From: DASUHT01 sp038230835 | GTDB lineage: Bacteria; Actinomycetota; Thermoleophilia; Gaiellales; JAICJC01 | Reading direction: 5' to 3' | Length of the DNA: 64,000 nucleotides | Assembly: GCA_038230835.1 (NCBI GenBank) | Contig: JBBRMM010000009.1 | Coordinates: 1 to 64,000, forward strand | In this document: one piece after another, positions 1-7,297 of the stretch | Layout: the number at the start of each line of letters is the position of its first letter | Numbering within the stretch: position 1 is the first letter of the stretch | The notes under the pieces: model-generated | Told to the model about the DNA's origin: nothing | What the model saw: only the letters and a program-made list of their open reading frames with translations | The model's database searches: none | Program-made: the position numbers and the translations under genes

Positions 1-217
1 CATTCAGTACAACTCGATCCAGCTCCCCGCCGGGGTTCTGGTCGGATACACGATCAAGGGCGGCACGCCGACAACCGGCACCCGCTTTGTCGCCAACAGC
101 TACACCGCGGCGTCCGGTTGCGCGTCATCCGCCTGGAGGCCGATCGGCGGTGGCAAGATGGCGTTCTCCGACTGGCAGTCGGCAGGGCAGGATCCGCTTA
201 CCGGGAGCTGCAGCTGA
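1..217 (+). CDS. C-terminal fragment of a secreted protein (parallel beta-helix type?)
   Basis: Open from the window edge to TGA at 215-217; reading begins at base 2, so about 71 residues are visible and the start lies outside. The fragment is rich in Gly, Ser, Thr and Asn and ends with a Trp-rich segment (SDWQSAGQDP near the C-terminus) of the kind seen at the end of right-handed parallel beta-helix surface proteins. No catalytic motif is visible. Family assignment is an inference from composition and this ending; the rest of the protein is needed to confirm it. Confidence 0.55.
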   Translation, partial: IQYNSIQLPAGVLVGYTIKGGTPTTGTRFVANSYTAASGCASSAWRPIGGGKMAFSDWQSAGQDPLTGSCS

Positions 218-496
218 TCGGCCGGCACAACACCAGACCAGATAGCCGGGGCATTCCTAAGCGGCGGGAGCATCACGTGGGACGGTAGGCATGCCCGAAG
301 TGTAGGCGCCGCGGAAGGCGACTCACGGGCGAAGCCGCCGTCCGGCGCGTGTGGACTCGGCGGGGTAAGTCGGCCCGCTCTGTCCGCACCACGCCCCACC
401 CGCAGGGGTCGCGCGCCAAAAACAAGTTGCGAGTGGCTGCGTTGTGGTGAAGAATCGCGCCAGAGTGTTTCTTGTCGGATTCTGAGGGGGTGTGAG

Positions 497-1372
497 TTGG
501 CCTCGATGTGGATGTCCAGGCGGCGCATCTGGCGGTTGGTGGCCGTGTTGGTGGTCGGTGTGGTGGCGGCGGTGGCGGCGCGGGCGAGTGGCGCGGTGAC
601 GACGTTGGCGACGTTCACGACGCCCGGCGATCATGTGTGGACGGTGCCGAGCGGGGTGACGACGGTGACATTCGTGGTGTATGGCGCGCAAGGCGGCAAT
701 GTTGTGTCGAGCCAAAACGGCATCGTCACGCTCGTTGCGAGTGGGGGCGCGGGCGGAGAGGCGAAGGGTAAGTTCGCAGTTCGCGCTGGCGAGACGTTCG
801 AGATCGTGGTAGGGGGTGCGGGTGGTCTGGCGACTGCGGGGCAGGCTTCCGGAGTGGGCGGCTACAACGGCGGTGGCGAAGGCGATGGCACGGACATCGC
901 CGCTTTCGTGGGCGGTGGTGGCGGTGGCGCGTCGGATGTCCGCATCGGCACGCGTAGCAACGATTGCGCCGCCAGCAAGACCTGCGGCTATGGGGATCGG
1001 ATCATCGTGGGTGGTGGCGGCGGTGGGGGTGGCCTTGTCAACGGTATTGATGGGGATCCCGGCGGCGGCTTGACGGGCGGTGGCCGTACGTGCGACACAG
1101 GCGATGAAAGCGCCACCCAAGAATGCGGCGGCGGACAGAATGGTGACGGCCTCTGCGTAGGCCCGACCGCATTACAGAGCGATGGGGGCTTCGGCTTTGG
1201 CGGCATCGGCTGCGAGGGCACCGGTTGGGGTGGCGGTGGGGGCGGTTGGTACGGCGGCGGCAGCATCTTCCGCGGTGGCGGCGGCAGCGGCTTCGTCAGC
1301 CCGCTCTCCACGGCCAGCTCCTTCCCCGGCGGCACCCGAAACGGCGACGGACTGGTCAAGATCACGACCTGA
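497..1372 (+). CDS. Secreted glycine-rich protein
   Basis: A 291-residue protein with an Arg-rich N-terminus, a hydrophobic signal segment (about residues 12-32), then a beta-type stretch (FTTPGDHVWTVPSGVTTVTF, about 40-60) followed by long runs of Gly (GGGGGGG near 175 and 255). This layout matches bacterial proteins with the glycine-rich domain also found in ALK/LTK receptors (PF12810-like). The TTG at 497 is preferred because GAGGGGG lies 7 bp upstream; the ATG at 506 is the alternative. Several Cys pairs suggest disulfides outside the cell. Function unknown; perhaps a matrix or adhesive surface protein. Confidence 0.7.
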   Translation: MASMWMSRRRIWRLVAVLVVGVVAAVAARASGAVTTLATFTTPGDHVWTVPSGVTTVTFVVYGAQGGNVVSSQNGIVTLVASGGAGGEAKGKFAVRAGETFEIVVGGAGGLATAGQASGVGGYNGGGEGDGTDIAAFVGGGGGGASDVRIGTRSNDCAASKTCGYGDRIIVGGGGGGGGLVNGIDGDPGGGLTGGGRTCDTGDESATQECGGGQNGDGLCVGPTALQSDGGFGFGGIGCEGTGWGGGGGGWYGGGSIFRGGGGSGFVSPLSTASSFPGGTRNGDGLVKITT

Positions 1373-1587
1373 CCACAACCCATCCCACACCCGACGGAGA
1401 CCGACCTCGCGCGCGCCCGTGCGCGCCGCGAGGCGCGTCCGTGTCACTGCGATGTGCACAGCGCCCCAGCGTTCATCGGAGTGATGCCAGTTAGCCGTGT
1501 GGGTTACGATCTGGTGTCTACCGGCCGTTGGTGCTCGCGCCAGATCGCTGGACGACTGCGGCCTCCCCAGCACAAGCAGAGTGTGAG

Positions 1588-2072
1588 ATGGACGAAATCG
1601 CGGGATTCCTGAAGGGTGTGGCGCCGTTTGACACCCTTGAGGATGTGGGACTCGAAGCCGTGGCGGCGGCGTGTCAGAGCGAGTCCTACCCAGCGGGCGC
1701 GACCATCATGGTGCAGGCGGCCGAGCCTTCACGGTTTGCGTGGGTTGTGCGCCGAGGCGCTGTCGAGTTGGCTGATGAGGGTCGGTGATCGACCTGCTGG
1801 GCGAGGGTGAGATGTTCGGCCACCGGTCGATGATCACGGGCGAGCCTGTCAGCCTCGCCGTGAGCGCCCACGCGGACACGGTGTGCTACCGGCTTCCAGA
1901 GCATGTCTTGCGGCCGGTGCTGGCACAAGCGTCGGTGCTACGGGTGCGTCCCACGCGGCGTGCGGTGCTCAACGTGGCTTCAGCCACGCCTGCGCTCCGC
2001 TCGCCGCTCGATCCTTCCCGCAACCACCGCGCCCTGCGCCTCACGACGAAGCTCATTCTGAAACGTTCTTAG
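1588..2072 (+). pseudogene. Remnant of cyclic-nucleotide-binding (CNB) domain protein, frameshifted
   Basis: From ATG 1588 about 66 residues read as the first half of a cNMP-binding domain (MDEIAGFLKGVAPFD..., AEPSRFAWVVRRGAVELADE) and stop at TGA 1786. The next frame, from GTG 1785, continues the same fold without a gap (VIDLLGEGEMFGHRSM, then CYRLPEHVLRPVLAQ). Loss of one G in a G run at about 1783-1785 explains the break. After about 1935 the homology ends abruptly and unrelated sequence runs to a stop at 2072, so the gene is also truncated. In the usual family this domain leads CBS-pair/DUF294 nucleotidyltransferase-like proteins; those parts are missing here. Confidence 0.6.
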
Positions 2073-2102
2073 GCGGACGCCCGAACCGCCCACAGGCGGC
2101 GA

Positions 2103-2720
2103 CTACCGGGCGGAGCCCTGATGGGCAAGCAGCCATGCGCGGAGCATCTCCGTCCAGGCTTGCGGCTGGTCGCGGTGTGCGAAATGTCCGGCGCGGCCAA
2201 GTTCGTGGTATGTCCAGGTCGGGAAGCGCCTCGATGCGGCGCGCGCGAATGCGACTGGAACGAGGTGATCATCACTCGCGTGGATGATCAGGACGGGGCA
2301 CTTCACGCTCGAAGCGACGCGGTAGAAAGCCTGAGGATGAATCCCCATGCGGGCGAGTGCTCCGAGTTCATGAACGCCGCGAAGGCTCGGTCGGGGCGTG
2401 CGCTTGCGGCGGGCGACATCGCGGAGGTACAGGGCACGATGGCGACCGTAATCCGTGAGCGTGGCAGCGATGGAACGGCCATCTCGGGCAAGTGGGAAGA
2501 AGCTGTTGGTGAGAACGAGAGCGCGAACTTGGGCAGGATGCGCGGCCGAGATCTTCAGTGCTTGGACGCCACCGAGTGAGTGACCGATCACCACGGCCGG
2601 CCCGGCGGGCGGTAGCTCGGCGCTGATCTCGTGGGGCTCTCCCAGTGCGCGTATCGCGCCTGTCCACTCAGCCATAGACCCGCCCAAGCCTGGGAGAATC
2701 ACGAGAGCGTCGGCGAACAT
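2103..2720 (-). CDS. Small alpha/beta hydrolase
   Basis: A 205-residue alpha/beta-hydrolase-fold protein: oxyanion segment ILPGLGGS near the N-terminus, nucleophile elbow GHSLGG, strand-6 motif with catalytic Asp (LIIHASDDHLVP) and catalytic His near the C-terminus (GRAGHFAHRD). All three triad residues are therefore visible, and an esterase/lipase-like activity is likely, substrate unknown. The open frame extends upstream to about 3002 but the extra part is low-complexity and not hydrolase-like. ATG 2720 is chosen because a TACACT box lies 7 bp before it, suggesting a leaderless mRNA. It lacks most of the lid, shorter than typical 260-300 residue members. Confidence 0.7.
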   Translation of the reverse strand: MFADALVILPGLGGSMAEWTGAIRALGEPHEISAELPPAGPAVVIGHSLGGVQALKISAAHPAQVRALVLTNSFFPLARDGRSIAATLTDYGRHRALYLRDVARRKRTPRPSLRGVHELGALARMGIHPQAFYRVASSVKCPVLIIHASDDHLVPVAFARAASRRFPTWTYHELGRAGHFAHRDQPQAWTEMLRAWLLAHQGSAR

Positions 2721-2727
2721 TTGCGCG

Positions 2728-2733
2728 AGTGTA
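2728..2733 (-). promoter_or_regulatory. -10 box (TACACT) for hydrolase, leaderless type
   Basis: On the minus strand TACACT ends 7 bp before ATG 2720, so the predicted start of transcription falls at the start codon. There is no Shine-Dalgarno sequence. No clear -35 box is seen. Confidence 0.4.
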
Positions 2734-2989
2734 GAAGACGCCTCGACGCCGGGCACCCCACGGGTCGTGCACCCGACGCGGAGCTGTGACGGTCGTAGAA
2801 GCCGAGCGTGCGCGGGCGTGCGAGAAAGCCGCGCGGCAGTGGGCGATGGCGCTCGAGGTTCGCGACCGGCGACGTCGAGAGGCAGCGGCCCGAGACGCCG
2901 CGGGTGGATCTGTGGACCTGTCCGCCGCGGTGGCCGAGTCTCCGTCGAGCAGCCGCTCAGGATCGGTCCGCGCGTTCGGCGGTCGCGCC

Positions 2990-3200
2990 GCGTGCCGTCC
3001 AAGTAGTCGAACCCTTCCCGCGGTCAGCGCGATGGGAGCTGGAGCGGGTGTGGGCTGCTGTTGGTCGCTCGCGTCATCGGCACGATCGACCAAGCGTGCG
3101 GTTGACGACGTGGCCAGAGCGGAACGCAGACGCCCATGACGCGGTGGAGCAGGGGGCCATCGGCAAGGTGCTGATCGACGTCGGTGAGGGCCGGCCGTAG
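2990..3200 (+). pseudogene. Decayed C-terminus of an MDR/zinc-type oxidoreductase
   Basis: Pieces of the C-terminal region of a medium-chain dehydrogenase/quinone reductase can be read in three different frames in the right order: RWELERVWAAV (about 3029-3060), VARVIGTIDQ (about 3068-3098), DDVARAER (about 3105-3125), and AHDAVEQGAIGKVLIDV (about 3132-3185), ending at TAG 3198-3200. The last piece matches the usual AHRAVE-x-G-x-x-GKVVL ending of the family. The multiple shifts mean it is not functional. The assignment is by motif memory only. Confidence 0.35.
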
Positions 3201-3247
3201 CCCGCGTATCGGTCGCCTCCCACTCGAACAGGGGCCTGTCAGCGTGG

Positions 3248-3253
3248 GATACT
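3248..3253 (+). promoter_or_regulatory. -10 box (GATACT), leaderless type
   Basis: GATACT ends 6 bp before GTG 3260, placing the predicted transcription start on the start codon. No ribosome binding site precedes the gene. Confidence 0.4.
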
Positions 3254-3259
3254 GGGCCG

Positions 3260-4738
3260 GTGGAACCGGAGATCCGTTACGTGCGCGGGGGCGGGGTCGC
3301 GATCGCCTTTCAGGTTCTCGGAAGCGGCGAGACCGACCTCATCTACGTGCCGGACTACATGTCGAACCTCGTCTACGCCTGGGAGTACCCGCGTTGGCGC
3401 GACTTCTACATGCGGCTGGCCCGGTCCTTCCGGCTGATCCTGTTCGACAAGCGAGGCACCGGCCTGTCTGACCACGGCGGCCAGTTCGCGACGCTCGAGA
3501 CTCGGATGGAGGATCTGCACGCCGTGCTCGACGCCGCCGGATCGGACAGGGCGGTGATCCTGGCCTCGCACGAGGGATGCGGGATGGCCACGCTGTTCGC
3601 CGCCACCTATCCCGAGCGAGTGCAGGCCCTGGTGCTGTTTCATCCGTCCCTGCGTGCGCGCGAGGAACCGCGCGAGGTCGTGGACGCGGAGCTCCGCGAC
3701 CTGCGCGACCGGTGGGGCACTCGGGAGTTCTCGGACGAGCTCTTACGCGACCTGTGCCCGACGCTGTACGCCTCCGAGGATGACCGGCGGCGGTTCGCAA
3801 ACTACCTCCGGATCGGTGCCACACCGGCGGTCGCCTACGCGCTCAACCGGGCGCTGGATGAGACCGACCTGACCGACGTGCTGCCGGCCGTACGGGTGCC
3901 GACGCTCGTCCTCTACCGCGCGGTGGAGCGCGATGTCGCCGTCGACACCGCCGCGCGCATCCCCGGCGCACAGGCGACCCAGGTCAGCGGCAGCGACACC
4001 CTCGAGATCCACCTGTCACCGGAGGTCGTCGACGAGGTCGAGCTGTTTGTTGCCGGCGGAGTGCCACCGGCGGTGCCTGAGCGGGTGCTTTCCACCGTCA
4101 TGTTCACAGACATCGTCGGCTCCACCGAGCGCGCATCGGCGCTGGGCGACACCGGCTGGCGCGACCTGCTCGCACGCCATCACGCGGTCGTGCGCCGCGA
4201 GCTGAACAGGTTCCACGGCTCGGAGCAGGACACCGCCGGAGACGGCTTCTTTGCATCGTTCGACGGCCCGGCGCGCGCGATCCGGTGCGCCGGCGCGATC
4301 ATCGGCGGCCTCGAGCCGCTCGGTCTGCAGATACGCGCGGGCATCCACGTCGGCGAGTGCGAGCTGCATGAGGGGAAGCTCGCCGGGATCGCAGTGGTGG
4401 TCGGCGCCCGCATCGCCGCCGTCGCCGGACCGGGCGAGGTGCTGGTTTCGGGCACCGTGCGCGACCTCGTTGCGGGGTCGGGCCTGGACCTGGCCGACCG
4501 GGGGACACATCACCTGAAGGGGGTCTCCGGCGAACGGCAGTTGTACGCGGCGATCTCGCCGCCGGCTCCGGCGGCCGCCACGCAGAAGTACATCCAGGGC
4601 GAGTCCGTTCGAGCTCGGAGCGAGCGCTGGCTTGCGCACGGTCGGCGCAGAGGAGGTCAGGATTCACGCCTCATTTCTGGCTCCAACCCGACGCCTGATC
4701 TCGACTCGCAGCATGAGGATCCGGATCAACCACGGTGA
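3260..4738 (+). CDS. Alpha/beta hydrolase-adenylate/guanylate cyclase (class III) fusion
   Basis: A 492-residue cytosolic protein. Residues about 1-265 are an alpha/beta-hydrolase fold (LILFDKRGTGLSD near 60-70; FAATYPERVQALVL near 112). Residues about 278-430 are a class III nucleotide cyclase domain: MFTDIVGST carries the first metal-binding Asp, DTAGDGFFASFD the second, and the C-terminal part ends in the usual LKGV segment. This architecture is common in Actinobacteria and is thought to make cAMP. Oddly, the nucleophile elbow is ASHEG, with His104 where the catalytic Ser normally stands, so the hydrolase part may be a ligand sensor and not an enzyme. The Arg/Gly-rich tail after about 440 is not part of the family. 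GTG start follows a leaderless-type -10 box. Confidence 0.85.
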   Translation: MEPEIRYVRGGGVAIAFQVLGSGETDLIYVPDYMSNLVYAWEYPRWRDFYMRLARSFRLILFDKRGTGLSDHGGQFATLETRMEDLHAVLDAAGSDRAVILASHEGCGMATLFAATYPERVQALVLFHPSLRAREEPREVVDAELRDLRDRWGTREFSDELLRDLCPTLYASEDDRRRFANYLRIGATPAVAYALNRALDETDLTDVLPAVRVPTLVLYRAVERDVAVDTAARIPGAQATQVSGSDTLEIHLSPEVVDEVELFVAGGVPPAVPERVLSTVMFTDIVGSTERASALGDTGWRDLLARHHAVVRRELNRFHGSEQDTAGDGFFASFDGPARAIRCAGAIIGGLEPLGLQIRAGIHVGECELHEGKLAGIAVVVGARIAAVAGPGEVLVSGTVRDLVAGSGLDLADRGTHHLKGVSGERQLYAAISPPAPAAATQKYIQGESVRARSERWLAHGRRRGGQDSRLISGSNPTPDLDSQHEDPDQPR

Positions 4739-4849
4739 CGAGGCCCGTCCGGTCGTCGCGTCCCAGAAAGGCGTCGTGCAACTCGACCGCAAGAACGGCG
4801 TGCTCCGTCGTGGTCGCCGGGACCGTAGCGTTCGGGAGGGCTGGGCGGA

Positions 4850-5317
4850 GTGTGTGCGCCGCATCGTGGACGGATTCGACCCCTGTCGAGGCAGCACAGG
4901 CTTGAACAGGGCGTGCACGCGCGACCGTCCCTCGAAAAGTGGACGAAGGTCAGCGGTCGAACCATCGGCGAATGCACGGCCGGGCGAAGATCACCCCGTA
5001 GAGGCCGAGGGCGAGCTGCACGCCGACTAGACTGGTCTCTCTCCAAGATCTGCCGACACTTCGGCGTGACGCTGGCGAAGGGCGAGGGTTGGCAGATCTT
5101 GCGGCACACCTGCGGCACGCTCCTTTGCACCGAGCACGGCCTGAACAGGAAACAGGTCTCGGTTTGGCTTGGCCACAGCTCAGTCGCCTTCACCATTTCG
5201 GTCTGTGCGCACCTGCTCGACGACGACCTGCCGGTGGTCGAGTGGGACACCCCGCGTGTCCACCGCGTGTCCACGCAGTGCTCTAATCAGACAACGGCGG
5301 CGTCCGGAAGTGCATGA
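4850..5317 (+). pseudogene. Remnant of phage-type tyrosine recombinase (integrase), C-terminal part
   Basis: Only the last 75 or so residues of this frame (from about 5065) resemble a protein family: the C-terminal catalytic part of an XerC/phage integrase, with the HxLRHT box reduced to WQILRHTCGT, then QVSVWLGHSS with the second conserved His, and the active-site region SVCAHLLDDDLP. The catalytic Tyr of the T-x-x-x-Y-x-H-L-L motif is Cys here (TGT for TAT). The N-terminal and core-binding domains are missing; upstream sequence is unrelated. The stop lies 20 bp from the 3' end of tRNA-Arg(UCU), the usual position of an integrase gene beside its attachment site. Confidence 0.65.
5044..5101. 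repeat. Nested inverted repeat inside integrase remnant
   Basis: CAAGATCTGCC (5044-5054) is matched by its exact reverse complement at 5091-5101; inside it CTTCG (5059-5063) pairs with CGAAG (5076-5080). The element could fold as a cruciform or RNA hairpin. It overlaps the recombinase remnant; function unknown. Confidence 0.5.
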
Positions 5318-5337
5318 ACTGCTCGGGTTTGGCCCGA

Positions 5338-5410
5338 CGGGGGCGGCAGGATTCGAACCTGCGACCAACGGATTAGAAGTCCGTCGCTCTGTCCCCTGAG
5401 CTACGCCCCC
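5338..5410 (-). tRNA. tRNA-Arg (anticodon UCU)
   Basis: 73-nt cloverleaf on the minus strand: acceptor stem GGGGGCG/CGCCCCC, anticodon stem ACGGA/TCCGT around the loop CTTCTAA (anticodon TCT), T arm GCAGG-TTCGAAT-CCTGC, discriminator G, CCA not encoded. A TACGCT -10-like box lies upstream at about 5431-5436 on the minus strand. The 3' end faces the integrase remnant, consistent with past use as an attachment site. Confidence 0.95.
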
Positions 5411-5606
5411 AGGACCACGGTCGGCCGCTAGCGTATCTCGCCCCGCGGGTCATGGGCGCGCGCCGGTGTCGGCGGATTTACGGCGATCCGGGGTGCGCCA
5501 TACCTCGTTTGGGGGACGTTGAGGGGCGTTTGGGCGTCCCGATGTTTCGCCATGCCGGGCGGGGTCTCCCGGCTGTATCACCCCCCAAACGTCAAGGAGT
5601 ACAACG

Positions 5607-6569
5607 TTGAAGCGTTCAACCACACGAGCACTCGTTCTCGGTGCGCTGGCCATTGCGGCGCTGGGAGCCACGGTGCATGTCGCCATGGCCGGGTCGGGCC
5701 ACGCCCGCAAGGTCGTCGCCTCCGAGGCCGCCATTTCGGCGTCCGCCCCCTGCGGTGGGCTCACCACGCCGCCGGCCACCTTCCAGCATGTGATCACGAT
5801 CATCGAGGAGAACCACTCCTACAGCCAGGCCATCGGGCCGGAGCCGTACCAGACGTCGCTGGCCAAGAGCTGCGGCCTGGCGTCGAACTACTACGCGCTG
5901 TCCTACCCGAGCCTGCCCAACTACGTCGGCATGACCAGCGGCGCCATCCCGTCCAGCGTCGCCAACAAGGACTGCACTCCGACCGGTTCGTGCGTCACCT
6001 CCTCGAACAGCATCTTCCAGCAGGTCGGAACCAGCTGGAAGGTGTACGCCGAGTCGATGCCGTCCAACTGCTCGCGGCTGAACACCTCCAACGGCCTGTA
6101 CGTCCCGCGACACACCGCCGCTCCGTACTACACGGCCGAGAACACCAACTGCACCAAGCAGTCGGTCCCGCTGGGCACCACCACCACCGGTGCGCTGCAG
6201 GCCGACCTGGCCAACGGCACGCTGCCGAAGTTCTCGTTCGTCGCTCCCAACACGACCAACGATGCCCACGGCGGCTGCATGAGCTGCGCTGACAACTGGC
6301 TGAAGACGTGGGTGCCCAAGATCATCGCGTCGCCCGCCTACCAGAACGGCTCGACGGTGCTCTTCATCACCTACGACTCCGATGCCAAGAACTCCGGCAA
6401 CCACGTCGCCACGATCGTCGTCAGCCCGTACACCAAGGCCGGCACGGTCAGCGCGACCAAGTACACGCACTACTCGCTGCTGCGCACCGAGGAAGAGCTG
6501 CTCGGTGTCACCACCTACCTCGGTGGGGCCAACACGGCCGCCAGCATGAAGTCCGCGTTCCACCTCTAG
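5607..6569 (+). CDS. Secreted phosphoesterase (PF04185 family)
   Basis: 320 residues with a signal peptide (about 1-28, Ala-rich cleavage region). The mature part carries the phosphoesterase/acid-phosphatase signature: HVITIIEENHSY (metal-binding Glu and Asn), YPSLPNYVGM, AHGGCMSCAD and the C-terminal ITYDSDAKNSGNHV with metal-binding Asp and His. This family includes phospholipase C and acid phosphatases that release phosphate from lipids or phosphoesters outside the cell. The TTG at 5607 is supported by AAGGAG about 8 bp upstream. A strong terminator follows at 6605. A paralogue with altered motifs lies at 19626-20627. Confidence 0.85.
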   Translation: MKRSTTRALVLGALAIAALGATVHVAMAGSGHARKVVASEAAISASAPCGGLTTPPATFQHVITIIEENHSYSQAIGPEPYQTSLAKSCGLASNYYALSYPSLPNYVGMTSGAIPSSVANKDCTPTGSCVTSSNSIFQQVGTSWKVYAESMPSNCSRLNTSNGLYVPRHTAAPYYTAENTNCTKQSVPLGTTTTGALQADLANGTLPKFSFVAPNTTNDAHGGCMSCADNWLKTWVPKIIASPAYQNGSTVLFITYDSDAKNSGNHVATIVVSPYTKAGTVSATKYTHYSLLRTEEELLGVTTYLGGANTAASMKSAFHL

Positions 6570-6604
6570 ACCGAAACGCGAGTCTCACCACGATCCACCT
6601 GACC

Positions 6605-6648
6605 GCTCCCCGGGGGACTTCGAATCCCCCGGGGAGCGCTTCCTTTCA
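6605..6648 (+). terminator. Rho-independent terminator
   Basis: Perfect 13-bp stem (6605-6617 with 6625-6637) and a 7-nt loop, followed by a T-rich stretch (CTTCCTTT). It ends only 3 bp before the next start codon (6652), so it may also limit expression of that gene. Confidence 0.85.
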
Positions 6649-6651
6649 CGC

Positions 6652-7170
6652 ATGACCTTCCGTCTCGCTCACCTCACCCGCTCTCGCGCTCTGCGCCGCG
6701 CGCTCGGCCTCACGGTCGTCGTGGTCGGCGTGGGGATCACGATGGCCTTCGGCAGTGGCCGGGCCGGCGCGGCCGATCGATGTGCCGTCTCGATCGGTGA
6801 GGCGGACGCGGTCACCCTCGCCCAACCCGCGTTCACGCCGATCTTCCCGGCGATCCAGGCGGGCTACCACATCTACCCGGTGAGCGGGTTCGGCGGCCGC
6901 AGCATACAGCTCACCTATGCCGACGACCGGTGCAGCCAGTTCGTGGTCACCGAGCGCGCGGGGGGCTCTCCGGCCGGACGACTGCCGGCCGCCGCCGGAG
7001 CGCTCGTGCTCCGCGGGCTGCGCTGGCAGGTCGTGCAGCCGCAACGCTCGCGATCCAGCACCGGGCTGATGCGCCATTTCGGAGTTCTGGATGTCGAGCT
7101 TCAGCCCGAGAACGCCCCGCGCGACGTGCTGGTCGCGGCGGCGTCCGGGTTCGCAGGCATCGAGGGCTGA
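6652..7170 (+). CDS. Secreted protein of unknown function
   Basis: 172 residues. An Arg-rich N-terminus followed by a hydrophobic core (about 17-35) and AGAAD looks like a signal peptide. The mature part has two Cys (DRCAVS, DDRCSQF) probably joined by a disulfide, and no recognised domain. It starts right after the terminator hairpin of the phosphoesterase gene, with no visible ribosome binding site or promoter in between, so it may depend on readthrough. I do not recognise the family. Confidence 0.6.
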   Translation: MTFRLAHLTRSRALRRALGLTVVVVGVGITMAFGSGRAGAADRCAVSIGEADAVTLAQPAFTPIFPAIQAGYHIYPVSGFGGRSIQLTYADDRCSQFVVTERAGGSPAGRLPAAAGALVLRGLRWQVVQPQRSRSSTGLMRHFGVLDVELQPENAPRDVLVAAASGFAGIEG

Positions 7171-7243
7171 CGCACCGCTGCGGCCGCCGGTTGCGGGGGT
7201 CTGACGATCTTTTTGACTCAGCGTGTTCGCACTATGTTGAACA

Positions 7244-7262
7244 TGCTATGATCGACCGGTCG
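7244..7262 (+). promoter_or_regulatory. Extended -10 promoter overlapped by palindromic operator
   Basis: TGCTATGAT (7244-7252) is an extended -10 box close to consensus. The 10-bp palindrome CGACCGGTCG (7253-7262) starts at the next base and covers the expected transcription start, a position typical of a repressor site (TetR-type operators often have this form). The gene begins at 7298. Confidence 0.5.
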
Positions 7263-7297
7263 GTATGGTCAAAAAGGGTGATACGGGAGGGTTTTCG

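Noticed and set aside
988..1383. Proline-rich minus-strand frame over the glycine-rich gene
   Set aside because: Pro runs are the reverse complement of Gly codons; the plus-strand frame has a signal peptide and a ribosome binding site.
2121..2579. Plus-strand frame over the hydrolase gene
   Set aside because: The minus strand encodes a full alpha/beta hydrolase triad; the plus frame shows no family pattern.
2786..3139. Plus-strand 117-codon frame
   Set aside because: The first 30 residues look helical but no family fits, and the rest crosses the decayed oxidoreductase in the wrong frame.
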